A DNA stretch of 64,000 bases from the NCBI GenBank assembly GCA_963855995.1, contig OY979725.1:2666001-2730000 (forward strand). The letters are read 5' to 3'. A program made the translations under genes and the position numbers. A model generated the notes under the pieces. The model was not told where the DNA came from, ran no database searches, and worked only from the letters and a program-made list of their open reading frames with translations. Each line of letters opens with the position of its first letter. Position 1 is the stretch's first letter. Source of the stretch: Muricea muricata (Eukaryota; Cnidaria; Anthozoa; Malacalcyonacea; Plexauridae). Shown piece by piece: positions 1 through 12,467 of this stretch.

Positions 1-1
1 G

Positions 2-3000
2 CAGTTGCGATGGTTTGTCCTTGATTTTGGCGTGTTGTCATATTACAAATCTCAGGACGATATTCAGCTGGGATGTCGTGGCTCGGTGAAAATGGGGTGT
101 TGTGATGTGACAGGTAAACGATGAAGTACATGATTGTATTGATTAGAGGGTTAGTGCTGGGATAAGGCCTCTAAGTTTTCCTAACCTCCTTCAGAAAGTG
201 TTTAACCCAACCAGAATTTCCTTCACACCCCCAAGTTTGACATTTTATGCCCCTCTTGAAGCATCAAGAATGGTGTGTCACTTTCAACCTAAAATTCATC
301 CAACTCTCCTGTGAAAAAGATGGAAATCTGCCCTTGGTTTCAGCTAAAAGGCTATGCAATAATTTGAACTGTATCTTGTTTAGTACAAGTTGGAGATCCG
401 CTGAGGATCAACTTGAAGTTTCCGCCAGATCAGTACATGTACGTCAAGGCGAGCACAGCCAGTGAAAGACAACAGTGGTTGGTTGCACTGGGTTCAGCGA
501 AAGCTTGCCTTACACAAGGAAATACACCAGAACCAACCAAGAAAAATCATCATGGTAAGTAGCTTATGCAATGCCTTGCCAATCATGCCTGCAGACCCTT
601 GCTTTGGTTTAATACTTACTGTGAAACTGGATTTCTTTTACAAGCATATCGACATGCAAGTTGTGCAGAGGAATTGTTTGACAATTTGGCGATTGAACTT
701 TATTCTATTTTTCACTGTCTATTAGAAAATTGAAGGTGATTTTGTTTTGACAAACAGAATGCAAGCGTGTTTACGATCGTAATTGCAAATTCCTCCAAGC
801 AACTTACACATCAATATTGCAACATTTTATCACAATATTGCAATATTGCTTGCAAAAGAACATCCAGTTTGACTGTAAACTTTCAGTGGAGTTGTCTCCC
901 CTAAGATGACATTTATTTGAGTGTGTTGTATTTACATCTTAAGAAGATTGAAGTTGATTAAGATGTATTTAATTTTTTGTAAATATCCCTGTTACTGTAT
1001 GTATGTAATAAATAATGTTATATGTATTGAAAAGAGAACATTAATTTTGATCCCTTGTGTAATAATGTTTTTGCCTTGATAGTTGAAGTGGCAAAACGTG
1101 GTCAAACACTCCATGAAGCGATGTCAGAGATGCATGTCTGCAGAAACATTTTGTTGGATCAGATTAATTCAATCAAAAATTTATGCAATGATAAGGAAAA
1201 GGGACATGTAAGTAATGATATTTTATTTTGTCTTGGTTAGTGTGAAAATGGCCTAAAACATTTACCTTGGAAAGAATGTTGAATTTGGAGCGAATTTAGT
1301 TTAATAGGCTTTTAGACAATCGAGCTGGTTAACACTCCATGTTACCGTAGTTACTTATCGATTTTCAGGCCTTAATGGCAATCAATCAAGTAACATTGAT
1401 TATCATTAACTGCTGAGAACTTGAAGGTCTGTTTATGATAGTTGTTTTTCACAAGACCTACTACAATTCTCCTTTTGATGGATGTAAACAATTCGAGTCG
1501 TCAGAAATGTTCAGATGAGCAATCATGCATTCAGACCATTCATCATAAATCCACTCATTCACATCTGTTAATTGAAGGGAGAAAATTACACTTACAAAAC
1601 ATTACTTCCATTCATACCCTGGTCCAAACATTCCAATGAAACACAGTGTACATGAAATGCAATAGAGTTACATTGATAATGTCTTTCAGTAGAATTTTCT
1701 TGTTTGTGTTTATCAGGAATTCCAAGAAGCAGCCACGCTTCTGTCAGCAACCTGTGATGCTTTCCTGAAAAATCTTTCAGATTGTGTTAAGATAGCAGAA
1801 CACAAGATCAGCTCAGGTAACTATCTTGTGCATAGAAAGTACATATATAAGAATGTCATGTATGTACATTTTTCTATGTCGTCTCATCTTCTGAGTTAGT
1901 GCTAACCCTGGTTTACAATTTAACTAAATTTTGGACAACTGGCCCCAGATTGAACTGTAAGTTAGCTAGAAGAGTCATTCAGGATTGGCACAGGTGGATT
2001 ATTCAGAGGCATAGCCAGTCCACCCCCCTTCAGCCCACGTAGCAATAACACAGAAAATAAAATGTTCAATAAGAAAATTTCTTTTCAGTAGTTGATCCAT
2101 AAACGTGTTGACTGCATTAGGCCAAAGCGTGATTTCTATGTTTGATTAAATACAGGAACTTTTTCCTGGCAGTATTTTGTTTGCAGATGAAATTTTTTCA
2201 CCCCTGACCTTCGTCCAGTAGCCATTTCTATCAAATCCAAATTTCACGATTTCCATTTCCACATATTCAATAGTTAGAGAGTTTTTAGATTAACGAATTG
2301 TTCTAATCTATCTCCGACAAGCACGTGACAACCAACTGGCACACGTTCCTGTAAGTTGCAACCATGTTGTCCACCTGGGGTAGACCTAACTATAGCACTG
2401 AGATCTTTCTCATGACTGTACCAATAGACCCTCATCTCCGTTCATGTTTTATGTAGGTTCACCATTGTCTCCACTGGCCACAGAACACAAGGTACTTACT
2501 TGTTCACCCTAGTCAACCGAGAGTTGTCACAACACCCACAAAATTCATCCATTGTTTCATTGCAATGTAGCTTTCATTTCATTTGTAGAACCTTAGTTCG
2601 CAGCCGAGGATTAATCTATCCAATAAATCACAATCGAAACAGACGAACAGGTGGGATGTTGTTTGAAAGCAGTTGTAAAGGTTGCTGAGGCGTGGTTGTC
2701 TGTTTAACCAAGTCTTGCTTTGTCTTTGTTTCTGACATTCAGGTTATCTCCACAATTGTCACCAAGTTCAACGACGTCACTCAGTCCAACGACTTCGAAT
2801 CCGCAGAGTCCGTTATCTATTCCTGGTAAGTTTATTTCTACAGAACTATTTTATATTACACAATCTGAAACGATATAGTTTCACTACCTGAAGCGATAAA
2901 GAGAAAATCGGCGTTTCGAGCGACGGCCCTTCGTCCGCAATGGACCATTCCCCTATTAGACAAACTTTTGAATTTGGAAAATTAAGTAGCACAGCTGGAA

Positions 3001-6000
3001 AGAACATCCTAAATTTCTTACCGTTGTCAAGTTTGGTTACAGGATATTGCAAAATGTGGAAAATATAGTCCTGTAAAGTTTGCAAATTTTGTAAACTTTT
3101 GTATTACGCACGGAAAAGCGTTACCACTATGTGGAAATGTGGTAAGGCTTTTTCCCGCGTAGTACAAAAGCGTACAAAATTCAACAACTTCACATTACTA
3201 TATTTTCGACATTTTACAATATTTTACAACCAAACCTCACAATTTCACTAAATTTAGGAAGCTTTTTTCAACTGTGTTAAAATTGTTTTGGAATTTAAAA
3301 GTTTGTCTAATTAGGGAATCGTCCGTTTAAGAGGTGGAAGTTGGTTTGAATTAGTACAAACTTCCCGACGAAGGGGTTCCCTCGTCTTCCCCCCCCCCCC
3401 CCGTAAAGCAAAGTGTTTCATCTATTTGTTCTTCACTCTTGGATGAGCGTGATTTACCCAACCTGAGGCTAACGATTGATAGTGAAAGAACCCTTACCTT
3501 ATGGTAGCTAATATATTCGTATTGTGATTTTTTGACTACTTAGAAGAAGAAACCGAGAGTGCTGAGATAAAATCAGTAAATCATTTCTTGCCAGTGGTGC
3601 AAGATTCAGATGCAAGTGAAATTCAAGAAACTGTTGCAATGAATCTTGAGAAAAAATTTTCGCAGGAAAAAAAAATCAAGATTGCACCGACAATATTCAC
3701 GACTGCTCCGAACAGGTAAGATCCGTTCGAAATATTTCCTTTTTGTGATTTAGATTATCTTGTGTGGAGCATACGCGGTTAGCATGTTGCCTCCATACAC
3801 TGAAAACAGTGAATAGTTAAGCCCATCCTCGTAGAAAGGAACACGCTTAATGTAGGTTGCGTAAGTGTATATGAGAAAATTGTTGAATACGGGTAACCTC
3901 TCGATTTATCTTTCACGTAAGCGTGTGTATATGTCTTAATGTGATGTGGTGGGGTGTTATTTGGTGTGATATGATGTGACAGTATTTTCCTTAACACTGC
4001 TCGGGGAATAAGATCAACTAATGCCAAACACAATGACAACCGTCTCTTACTTTAGGTTCGCAACAGTGGAGGTGTTAGAAAATGGTGGTATACCTACGAA
4101 GCCCTTCCTCCTGGCTTGTAATTCAATATTACCAATTTTCGGTGAGTCCACGACATTCTTTAGAGATACATGCAAAGCTGTGCTGGTCAAACGAGAATAA
4201 ATGCCCTTGTGGGCCTTAAGTGAGATTCGTGTAATGCCCTCCCCCCGTAAAGCAAAGTGTTTTATCTATTTTGTCCTTCACTCATGGACGAGCGTGATTT
4301 ATCCAACCTGAGGCTAGTATTGCCCAGTTGATAGTGGATCCGAGGAACCTACAGTTTAACGTCCTTATGCGGGAAAACACGAAAGACTTACGATGTCGAT
4401 GCAAGACCTTCAGGGGGGGGGGTCAACCAAGGCTTGAGAGAGCGCTGCCATTCAACTAATTTTATCACATATCGCAGCCTACCTTGTTACCTAATTTTGT
4501 TTGAAGCTGTCATGCTGAGATCTAATGAACCATCTACGTAACTACCTTCGTGCAATTCCTTTGCAGACGTGCTTGGACCAACCGCCTTCGCTCCAGTTAA
4601 ACTAGATATCAGTGGAAATATCAAGGTAATAACGGAAACAATGAGCATTTGAAAGCGTGTCGAATTTTTCATGATTGCAAAGATCAGTTAAATTGACCGA
4701 GTCACTTTCTCCGAAAGCGTGTTCTTGGGAAAGGCGGGCGGTAATTTTCAGAGCTAGTTGCGAGCGAGGAGAAATGTGCGGATCGCACACTGTAGGTTGA
4801 ACTCGTCACTTCCCCGATTATCAAATATTTTACACCCCGTAGTGGAGCTAGCCTCATTGATGCATTTTGTTATTTTTTCTTGACAGAAATTAACGTCAAA
4901 ATACGAGAACGACACCCAATCGTGTTCGACCCTACAGTCCATGATAAATGTGGAAATACATACAAATACATGCACTGTAAAGAACTCGGCTACCGACGCT
5001 CTCCTCTGGTTAAAAAGGTCAGCTTATCTCATACATAAACTGCATAGTTTACTAACATAAACTTTACGGTGTGTGGGGTTTGGAGGGTTTAACCTCCCCC
5101 CCAAAAATTTTCTTTGCCTCCTTCAGAAAGTGTTTAACCCCACTAGAATATTGCTTCCACGCCCACCCCCTGGTGCACTTTTACTGGTCTTTGTTTTGCA
5201 AATATGTTCTGCAAGCCTGCTATATGCATGTGTTTATAATGGAGTTCTTATAATCTTGTAATTTTTCAGGGCATTACAATTTACGAATGCATTTCTTGTG
5301 GAGATTAACAAAGGCGAGCGAGAATTGGTCGTGGTTGCATGTAAGTTGCCTTTTTTGCTCTTGCCCTTTTTTGGGAAAGCAAACAGAACTGCACAGCCAG
5401 AAGCGAGCAAGTTGTAGAATGTCTGCTAAAGGCTTGTTGCCCTGCAGTTTCGTTGCTTTGAAGTCTTGTTGTCTTAAGTGGATGTCCGACGAAGGATTGA
5501 ACTCTGGCTTCCAAGCTTGGAAGGCAAGCGTGGTGACCACATTACCACATATCCTGGTAACACGTTGCTTGCTGCATATTGTTTTAACAACTGTATTTCT
5601 TGAAATTATCAAGTTGTATCCAAGCAAAGGTTGCTAACAGGCTTGAAGCAAACTTCCATTAAGCCCATAAACCTGCTTGAAGTCCGTGTCGTTTCTGGCG
5701 CTGTAGATATAGCAGTATTTGAACATGTGTTTTTCTTGGTATATTCTAGCCAACGCGTACTCGAAAACCTTACGGAAATATCATGGTTGGATGGTGCGAG
5801 GAGTGTTTGCGGTAGGTCCAATAATCGTAGAATCATTTTATAATCAACCCATAATTTCTGTGGCTTTCAAAAGATTAACATAGGTTCATCCTAACACTAT
5901 ATAATATGAATCAAGCATAAACCAATATGAATCAAGCATAAACCAATATGAATCAAGCATAAACCAATATGGAGACAACCAGAATGACTGAAACAATATG

Positions 6001-6630
6001 GCGGACATGTAAGATGGTTGATTGGAGGAAATTTTTGTTCGTAATAGTTTATGCGATTTTTACGGAGATAAATCTTGAAGACATGTTCATTCTCTTTACC
6101 TCATTTTTTTTCTTTACCTCATTTTTTTTCTTTACCTCGATTTGATTATTTGATATTTGCTGTGTGTGTTCAAGGCCAGTCATTAAATATACATAATAGT
6201 TAAGTTGTGCGGTTATTTTGCGCAAACTTCCATGAATCCGTCAGCCTTAAAGCGTCAGCTTTTTTCCCAAAAGCAATCAATGCTATAGTTTTATCTTTTT
6301 GTAAAAAAAAATCTAGTACATATACGTTCTGGGGGTAGAAAATAAGCTAAGCATGAAACCCATGACACTATTGATAGCAACGCTCCAAACACAACATTTT
6401 AGATTTGGGTCTTAATTTTTATGATTTAATTTTTTTGAAAGATGGCCGTCAAGGCGGTGCCGTACTGGAAGGATTTTGTGAAGGCCCTCGGTTCCACGGA
6501 CAGCGGAGTTGCACCGGAGCCAGATGTACTTCACGATATACAGGACTTTACTGATACATTGACCCCACTCATTGACCGAATTAATGAATTTTACGCCGTA
6601 AACAATTTGGACAGCGATAATGCTGTATAA
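2..6630 (+). CDS. PLEKHA8: PLEKHA8/FAPP2 orthologue, 5'-partial (PH + GLTP domains)
   Basis: Fourteen exons, all GT-AG with matching phases: 2-113 (partial), 384-554, 1083-1207, 1717-1816, 2457-2491, 2589-2650, 2743-2825, 3544-3715, 4056-4141, 4567-4625, 4887-5017, 5270-5340, 5750-5811, 6442-6630 (stop TAA). They sum to 1458 nt, 485 residues; human FAPP2 is about 519, so only about 20 N-terminal residues are missing. Exons 1-2 give a PH domain ([14 protein letters not shown], then [17 protein letters not shown], a FAPP signature; the Arg before WF corresponds to the PI4P-contacting Arg). Exons 3-4 are helical, 5-8 a Ser/Pro-rich and acidic linker, 9-14 the GLTP domain. The glycolipid headgroup residues are all visible: Asp, Asn and Lys in LDISGNIKK, Trp in DALLWLKR, His in [11 protein letters not shown]. 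Known family role: PI4P/ARF1-dependent recruitment to the trans-Golgi and non-vesicular glucosylceramide transfer. The 62-nt exon 2589-2650 was placed by phase; without it the linker frame breaks. PLEKHA3 lacks the GLTP domain, so PLEKHA8 is the better name. Confidence 0.94.
186..240 (+). repeat. Short dispersed repeat (copy at 5117-5172)
   Basis: The sequence around CTCCTTCAGAAAGTGTTTAA followed by a C-rich tail occurs here in the first visible PLEKHA8 intron and again at 5117-5172 in the intron before exon 5270-5340, in the same orientation. Confidence 0.6.
2942..3324. mobile_element. Palindromic MITE in a PLEKHA8 intron (family with 62352-62622)
   Basis: The left end GGACCATTCCCCTATTAGAC and the right end GTCTAATTAGGGAATCGTCC are imperfect inverted repeats, and the complementarity continues inward (AGCACAGCTGG / CAACTGTG, CATCCTAAATTT / AAATTTAGGAAG). 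No coding capacity. No clear target duplication. Confidence 0.75.
3403..3471 (+). repeat. 69-bp direct repeat, copy 1
   Basis: A C-run followed by GTAAAGCAAAGTGTTT through AACCTGAGGCTA recurs at 4247-4316 with about 90% identity; both lie in neighbouring PLEKHA8 introns. Confidence 0.75.
4247..4316 (+). repeat. 69-bp direct repeat, copy 2
   Basis: Second copy of the 3403-3471 unit, also preceded by a C-run. Confidence 0.75.
5903..5971 (+). repeat. 21-bp tandem repeat, about 3.3 copies
   Basis: Unit AATATGAATCAAGCATAAACC starts at 5903, 5924, 5945 and 5966; copies are identical. It lies in the last PLEKHA8 intron. Confidence 0.95.
6094..6138 (+). repeat. 18-bp tandem repeat, about 2.5 copies
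   Basis: CTTTACCTCATTTTTTTT units start at 6094, 6112 and 6130 in the last PLEKHA8 intron. Confidence 0.9.
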
Positions 6631-7048
6631 TCCTAAGTATCCTTGGGAATATATAGAAAATCTTTAAGTATTTTGGTTAATATTTATACGAAATATTGAA
6701 CTATGCACATCCGTGAGTCGGATTTCCCTGGCGAATGCTTGGCTATAACCAGAGACATTCGCAGGAATGAACCCAGGGTTTCAACACTATCAGGACTTTG
6801 TATTTATATAATGTAACGTCTCTGCAGCTAACGACTTTTAAAACTTCTTTAGGGTATATTAAAACTAAAAACCAACACTAAATGTTTGCGTATAGTTTTG
6901 ACTTCAGAAACAATTCCATTGCATGTTGGTTAAAGAAAGTTTCACTAAAACATTCAATAGTAATTTCAGCCTTGTTTACCCCCTGAAAATATGAAAATAT
7001 GAAAAGTCATTAATCCCATAGACATCGATTGCCAGTCTTGTTTAGACT

Positions 7049-7170
7049 ATGTAAATACAAAGTCCTGAAATATGCATATTTAAAGTGAAGTTACAGGGTT
7101 CCAAAGTAAAGCGAATCAGGCCGTATCACGGATGACGTCAGCGTTTCCAGTCTTATTCCTTTTGTCCACG
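7049..7170 (+). mobile_element. Fragment of a dispersed foldback family (with 12468-12615 and 41501-41987)
   Basis: Starts ATGTAAATACAAAGTCCTGA, then AAGTGAAGTTACAGGGTTCC and the GGCCGTATCACGGATG block shared with the other copies. Confidence 0.75.
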
Positions 7171-7947
7171 GTAAAATATCGCGATAATTATCGAGAATAA
7201 TTTCATGAAAGTAATACCAAAATTCAATTCAATTTAACTAAGTTCACACGAACTCTGGTTAATATGTACGCTATCAATAATGTGATGCTAATAATAGATA
7301 TTTGTAGATAAAGAATGGCAATTTTTATGATAAGTGACAATTAACACTTTACACTCGTAATTCAAGGGTTTTAATGACATTACAACAATATCACCTTCAC
7401 TATTTATTTATTGTGGGATTAGACGACGAAGAAATGTCTATAACATGATACTTCAATTGCATTTATGTTTCCTTAACTTATATTTACTTTAAATTATTTT
7501 TACCCAAAACTATCTTAGGTCCTTCGCTAGGGTGCAGTTGGGTACAGGTAGCAAGCATACCTTAATCACAAATCTGATCTCGTAGTTACAGTAGAGTACA
7601 GCTCGTAAAAAGATTGTAAACTATGCCAAGTGATTTTCCAAAAGCTTATATAATAGGGAAGTTTGATATTTGAAATTGGCATGTCGAGAGCTTCACATCC
7701 TGCAAATATATTCCTTACAAAACGATGTGAATATATATTTCTTCCCCAATTTTTGGCTATATCTGCCCCACTGTAACATGTTTGTATATGTATATGTATA
7801 AGTAACGTGCTTTCTAAGTAGTTTAGTTCTTTGAGAAGATAATATTTGGTGTAAGCATGGTTTGCTTGTGTCTTCCAAAATAATATTCCATAATTCTTTA
7901 TCTCTTTCTCAAACTTTGTCCAAGAAGTCATGGGGGGTATGTACGCA

Positions 7948-8054
7948 GGTGATAATGATGTTTGTTGTGTTACTCCACATCAGGCAAGCTGACAAACATG
8001 TGTGACCACGGGGGGAATCGAACCTACGACCTTTAGAATGCTAGCCCAGCAAAT
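7948..8054 (-). mobile_element. tRNA-derived SINE, copy 1 (minus orientation)
   Basis: On the minus strand a B-box GGTTCGATTCC (8024-8014) follows GCTGGGCTAGCATTCTAAAGG, then a body with TTTGTCAGCTTGCC, GGAGTAACAC and AACAAACATCAT. The same body occurs on the + strand at 8178-8317. The A-box end looks truncated. Confidence 0.75.
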
Positions 8055-8177
8055 GTAATATGTGATATGAAATAACATATATGATATGAAAAAGCATGAT
8101 TACATTTAAGATTATTACGTTAATATCGAGGAGACTAGACTCAGTTTCGAAGTATTACATATTCGGAACTGACTTGA

Positions 8178-8317
8178 CCCTGTAGCATAGCTGGCAGAGC
8201 ATTCGTAGCTGGCAGAGCAGGCCGCAGGTTCGATTGCCGTCGTGGCCAGGCATATTTGTCAGCTTGCCCGGTGTGGATATAAACTCAGAGTAACACCACA
8301 AACATCATTTTCACCTG
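8178..8317 (+). mobile_element. tRNA-derived SINE, copy 2 (plus orientation)
   Basis: A-box TAGCATAGCTGG at 8183-8194 fits the Pol III consensus exactly; B-box GGTTCGATTGC at 8227-8237 has one mismatch. The body TTTGTCAGCTTGCC, GAGTAACACCAC, AAACATCAT matches copy 1 in inverse orientation. GTAGCTGGCAGAGCA is partly duplicated within the head. Confidence 0.8.
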
Positions 8318-9986
8318 AACACAAAGACGCGTTAGGAAGGGACGAAAAATTATGAAGATGGCAACAAAGGAATGATAGAAATACTCGGAAAACTCTTATT
8401 TGTGCACACCCGTGAGCCTTCTACGTTAATCGTCCTGGACCACCAGTAAACTATTTAGTTTTGCTAGATCGGCTATCTCCATGGTCTCCCCAATGTTTGC
8501 ATAAACAATAGAAGAACCGGAATTCCCACACCCGTTGAAAAAGCGGCGAAACGTTGCGGAAACACTCGTTCAATAAGAGATCACACTCGTAAGAACAGTT
8601 TAGAACTGTTAGACTTATCCAGTATGGACTGAATTCTCACGATATAATATCTGACTCCTCAGCGTATTACGCAAAGCATCTAGGACCGTCTTTGTTGCTA
8701 CTAGTGTCTCTTAGACAATACGGCTCCTTCATGTTTTCACGCATGTTTTCAGCATCATTTTCCATCATGCATATTTTGAATGGTTTCATTTACTCGAACA
8801 GACGGCAAAAAATGAACATATTGTTACAATGTTTTGCTGCCCACATTGTTCAATGTTGCAAAAACATATTGTTCAGCAACATATTATTCTTCAATATTGT
8901 CGACAACTACGAACAAAACATTATTAAATCCTGTTACACTGCAGTTTGTTACGTGGAAATTTGCCCGCATACAACATTTAGAGAATTAAACGTTCTTCGC
9001 AGTTATTTATCAAGAAAAAGATTTTTTTGCTTGTAGATAGTTCTTTTGTCCTTCATACTTGTTAAAAATTTGGATTTAAGTACTCGTCGAAAACATATAT
9101 TTTTTGATCGCTGATTTTCGTGGGAAAATATCGAAAAGCAACATGCTCATGCTTATCATTAGTTTACTGAAAAACGGTAAATTGGTTAAAAAATTTTTTA
9201 ATTCAAAATTTCTTGATACTAAATGCATGAATATCAGACAAATTTCAATGTTGAATTTGCAATTGAATTGGTCGCCTTCTTAGCACTGATTAAGATAAAA
9301 GTTTTGAAATAATAATTTACGTGGTGTTACCACAGAGCTAAACTGTTAAGGTTAATTGTCGGGGGGGGGGGTGGGGGGCGGGTTAGCCACTAACACAATA
9401 TTCACCATATAACTTTGATCAAATTATGATAAAAGTCTCCTAAAAATGCTTGTTGAGCTTTTTTAACTTCTTTTTTCCTTATAAAAAGTACATGCACTAA
9501 CTTTAAGTTGAAGCAAACTGAAGGTTGCAAAATTTACAACACACAAGTATATCAGACATTTCATTATATATTGTATATTTTTATTTTTTGTGCTGAAATA
9601 TATATATATTTATAGTGTACATTAAATATTTTTGATACATTTGCTTATGATACGATATATATGATATACATTATATGATACAATAACGGTTAAATAGAGT
9701 TATTTGTGGGGTATTTTGGCAAAGGAGACTGAGTTTTGGTTGTGCTCTTTTTGGTTGAATATCTAAGTCAACGAGCGTATAAATACTGTCACTATCTACT
9801 GGCAACTATTTACAATTGTTTAACGTTTCCCTGCATTAATTTCCGCACTAATTTGCTTGCGTGTTTTAAGCGTGGAATTGCATGTGTAGTTGAGCTTCAC
9901 CTCTAAATACATTGTACTTGTTTAATTCGTGTTTATATTCAGTTTATTCTCCCCTTGAACAAAAATTTCCACATGTAATGTTCCAA

Positions 9987-10056
9987 AATTTCATGTGATC
10001 ACGTGTGAAATTTATGTGATCACATGTGAAATTTATGTGACATTCATGTGAAATTT
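9987..10056 (-). repeat. 21-bp CACATG minisatellite, short copy
   Basis: About three degenerate units, on the minus strand CACATGTGATCACATAAATTT; the same family forms a longer array at 56336-56503. Confidence 0.8.
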
Positions 10057-10347
10057 TTGTAAGGGTTCACCATGCATGAATCTCAAGTCTAGGCATTATA
10101 GAATGATATGTACTAGCGACAATATCATAGTTGGTTTGATTGTGGGACACATGAACAATGTCAACTAAACGTGCAATTATCCAAATTTTTGAATTAGCTT
10201 CTGTTCATTACAGTTTACCCATAATTGTTTTGTTTTACGTTTACGTGCCTGCTCTGGTAGTATCTAATAAATGTTAAGACATGATCGTTAACATCCATCG
10301 TATAAGTCCTCTGGCTGCTAGTTATTGAAAGCCAAATTGCTAAATCC

Positions 10348-12431
10348 TTAGGCGTCAGATTGACCACTGTATGCTGTCAGCATGTGAGGCAATACAGTCC
10401 GACGAATTCTTGCGACAGTGGTCATCACGACGACCGGTTCTGTCTGTATCCCAGTCTCGGACGTGCTCGTGAAGTGCCGTTGACCCGAAGCCCATCCGGA
10501 GTCCTCCGATTCAGAATGCAGCTTAGCGAATCGTTGATCCCGTTTCATAACCGGAAACGTCGCGAACCGTTTGTCGTCGTCTAAATCGGGCGAACCGAGG
10601 CCCGAATCCTTCGATTTATTGAAGAGTTCCTTTTCGGCCTTTGTAGCAGTGTTCAAAGCATTAGAGGGTACGTAGAAAGGTGACTGGTGTGGCAGTCTGG
10701 TCTGTCCCCGTTTGAAACTGCGTCGCTTTCGTCGACGACTCGAAGACCTGCGAATCCTGAAGGCAAATTCTTGCGGGTCACCGGCGCCCGATTCTTTCGC
10801 ATCCGCCTTCGGCCGGCGGACTGTGCTTCGCGCCCGATGAACAGTCTCTCGCGAGGGCGATTCGGAATAGAGCAAGTTCAACTGTAGTGGTCTTATACAA
10901 CTTATCGTGGTCTTCGAACATTGACGCGTTAGCCAGTTTCGTGCGTTTGCATTTTGCAGCTTCATAAAGTCTGCGACCGGTTCCTCGTTGTCCATGCTGC
11001 TGCCGAACGATATCTTCGCTTCGACCGGTTTCACTGTTGTAATATGGTTTGTTCCCTGTACACCACCATCAGTATGCTCGTCGTTTTTAGTATTGTTCGT
11101 ATCAGTCGTTAGTTTCTGCGTGTTTGCCTTCCTTTCAGCGTCGTCTAGAGCTTTCGTAACGAGCTTCACATTCGGACACGAATGAAATCTCGCGCGCTCT
11201 CTCCTCCGGTTCCGCCTGGCACGAGTTTTCCGCACTCTCGTTTTCGGCACAACGTTATTCCTGTTCCTGTCTCCGCCGCTGTAACTGTCCGTGTCCGAAC
11301 TGAAAGCTCCGCGTTTGCGAATTATTTCCGTATCAGTTAACAAGTTCTCGTGCGAGCGGGTCATGCGCAGAGGCTCTTTGGGTGTCGACTTGTACGTCTC
11401 CTTCATGGCCAGCTTGTACCATGCGGATAACTTTTTCTGAACTAAATCAGTCTTTGTGTCCAACGCATTAGTGCGATCACGTGGCTGGGGATCTGGTGTT
11501 TCCACTTGATCATTCAAGGTGGTGTTACCACTTGACGCAGGCGGTGCCGGGGCCAATCTTTTCCTTCCAGATTTCCTAAAGCTGGAGTTGATGCCACTAT
11601 TTCGTCTCCTTGCGTCAATAGAAGGCCGTCGTGTTGACTTAGGCGTTTGTCTTTTAGGCATTTTAATGCTACCGTTTTGAATCGTATTTGCACTGTTAGT
11701 CTGCTCCACTTTATTCTTCGCGTGCTTCTTCGTTATCTTTCGCTTCAAGCTGAGAGTGGAGAAGAAGGAACGCCAACTGGAGCTCTTCTTCTTGGCTGGT
11801 TTCGACTGTCCCTGTCGATTAAATATTGAAAACTTTGATCGCTTTTGGTTTCCTGCGCTTTCTTTGCCATGCTCCTCTTCGTAAGTAGGCAACGAGAAGT
11901 GCCTTTGCAGTTGCAGTTTTTGTGGTTCTTTTATTTCCAAATGGTTCAACTCTGCTTCAGTGTCCGAAGCAAAGAGTCTTTCATCTAGCAACGTATCTAA
12001 AACCGGATTTACCGGTACGGTGTTCAACAAACCTGGTTTCTTGGGGGAAGGTTTTGTCGTAACGAAGTTCATATTGTTGTCTGTCGTCCATTGCTTTTTG
12101 GGGTATTTTTCGCTGTAACATCTGCGAAATGTAGTACTAGGTTGGTCCCAATCTTCTGCAGATCTGTCCGTTTCAGTTCCACTGTTGCCGGACCGAGCCG
12201 GCTTTCTCTGACTCGCTCTCAGACCCCCATTACCGTGGCTTTTTTTAGGTACCAGTCCTTGCAGCGCTGCATACAGCTCGTCAATATCTTTGACTGTAGC
12301 CTTGGCGCGAGTTTCGAGTTCGTTGACATTCAGCAATGATTGTGATTGCTTGACGTTGCTATGGCGACCATCCACACGCGTGTTGCGTGGCGTCTTCTGC
12401 TGAGCCATTGTGTTCTGTCTAGTCTTCGCAG
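10348..12431 (-). CDS. Main coding exon (exon 2) of an unrecognised basic, disordered phospho-motif-rich protein
   Basis: Encodes residues 96-788 of a predicted 788-residue protein; stop at 10350-10348. The open frame runs upstream to 12498, but that extension enters an interspersed repeat starting at 12468, and a strong acceptor (TTCTTCTTTCAG) ends at 12432, so I place the exon start at 12431 with two bases of a split Ala codon. No domain is recognised. Visible features: a possible short helix near residues 140-155 (TVKDIDELYAALQGL), several Arg/Lys clusters (SSSRRRKRRSFKRG at 657-670, NLS-like), RxxSxP sequences at 271-276 and 509-514, two DSGxxS sequences at 703-708 and 738-743, and TGIQTEP at 754-760, which resembles a dynein light chain LC8 ligand. 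If exon 1 is not joined, Met103 (MAQQKTPRN) has a good start context (A at -3, G at +4) and gives a 686-residue protein. The length of the frame and its charged, repeat-free composition make it a real gene; its function is unknown. Confidence 0.85.
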
Positions 12432-12467
12432 CTGAAAGAAGAAAACTTGTTGTTAATGCACGCACAT

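Larger units (their letters stand above)
6631..10347. other. Intergenic region between PLEKHA8 and the minus-strand gene (tail-to-tail)
   Basis: The two genes converge here. The interval holds a foldback-family fragment (7049-7170), two inverted SINE copies (7948-8317), a G-run at 9361-9379 and a copy of the 21-bp CACATG family (9987-10056). I see nothing in about 7170-7940 and 8600-9980. No clear polyadenylation signal was identified close to either stop. Confidence 0.8.

Noticed and set aside
5274-5637. 116-117-codon open frames on both strands
   Set aside because: Shadows over PLEKHA8 exon 5270-5340 and the following intron; the true frame is fixed by phase and the GLTP match.
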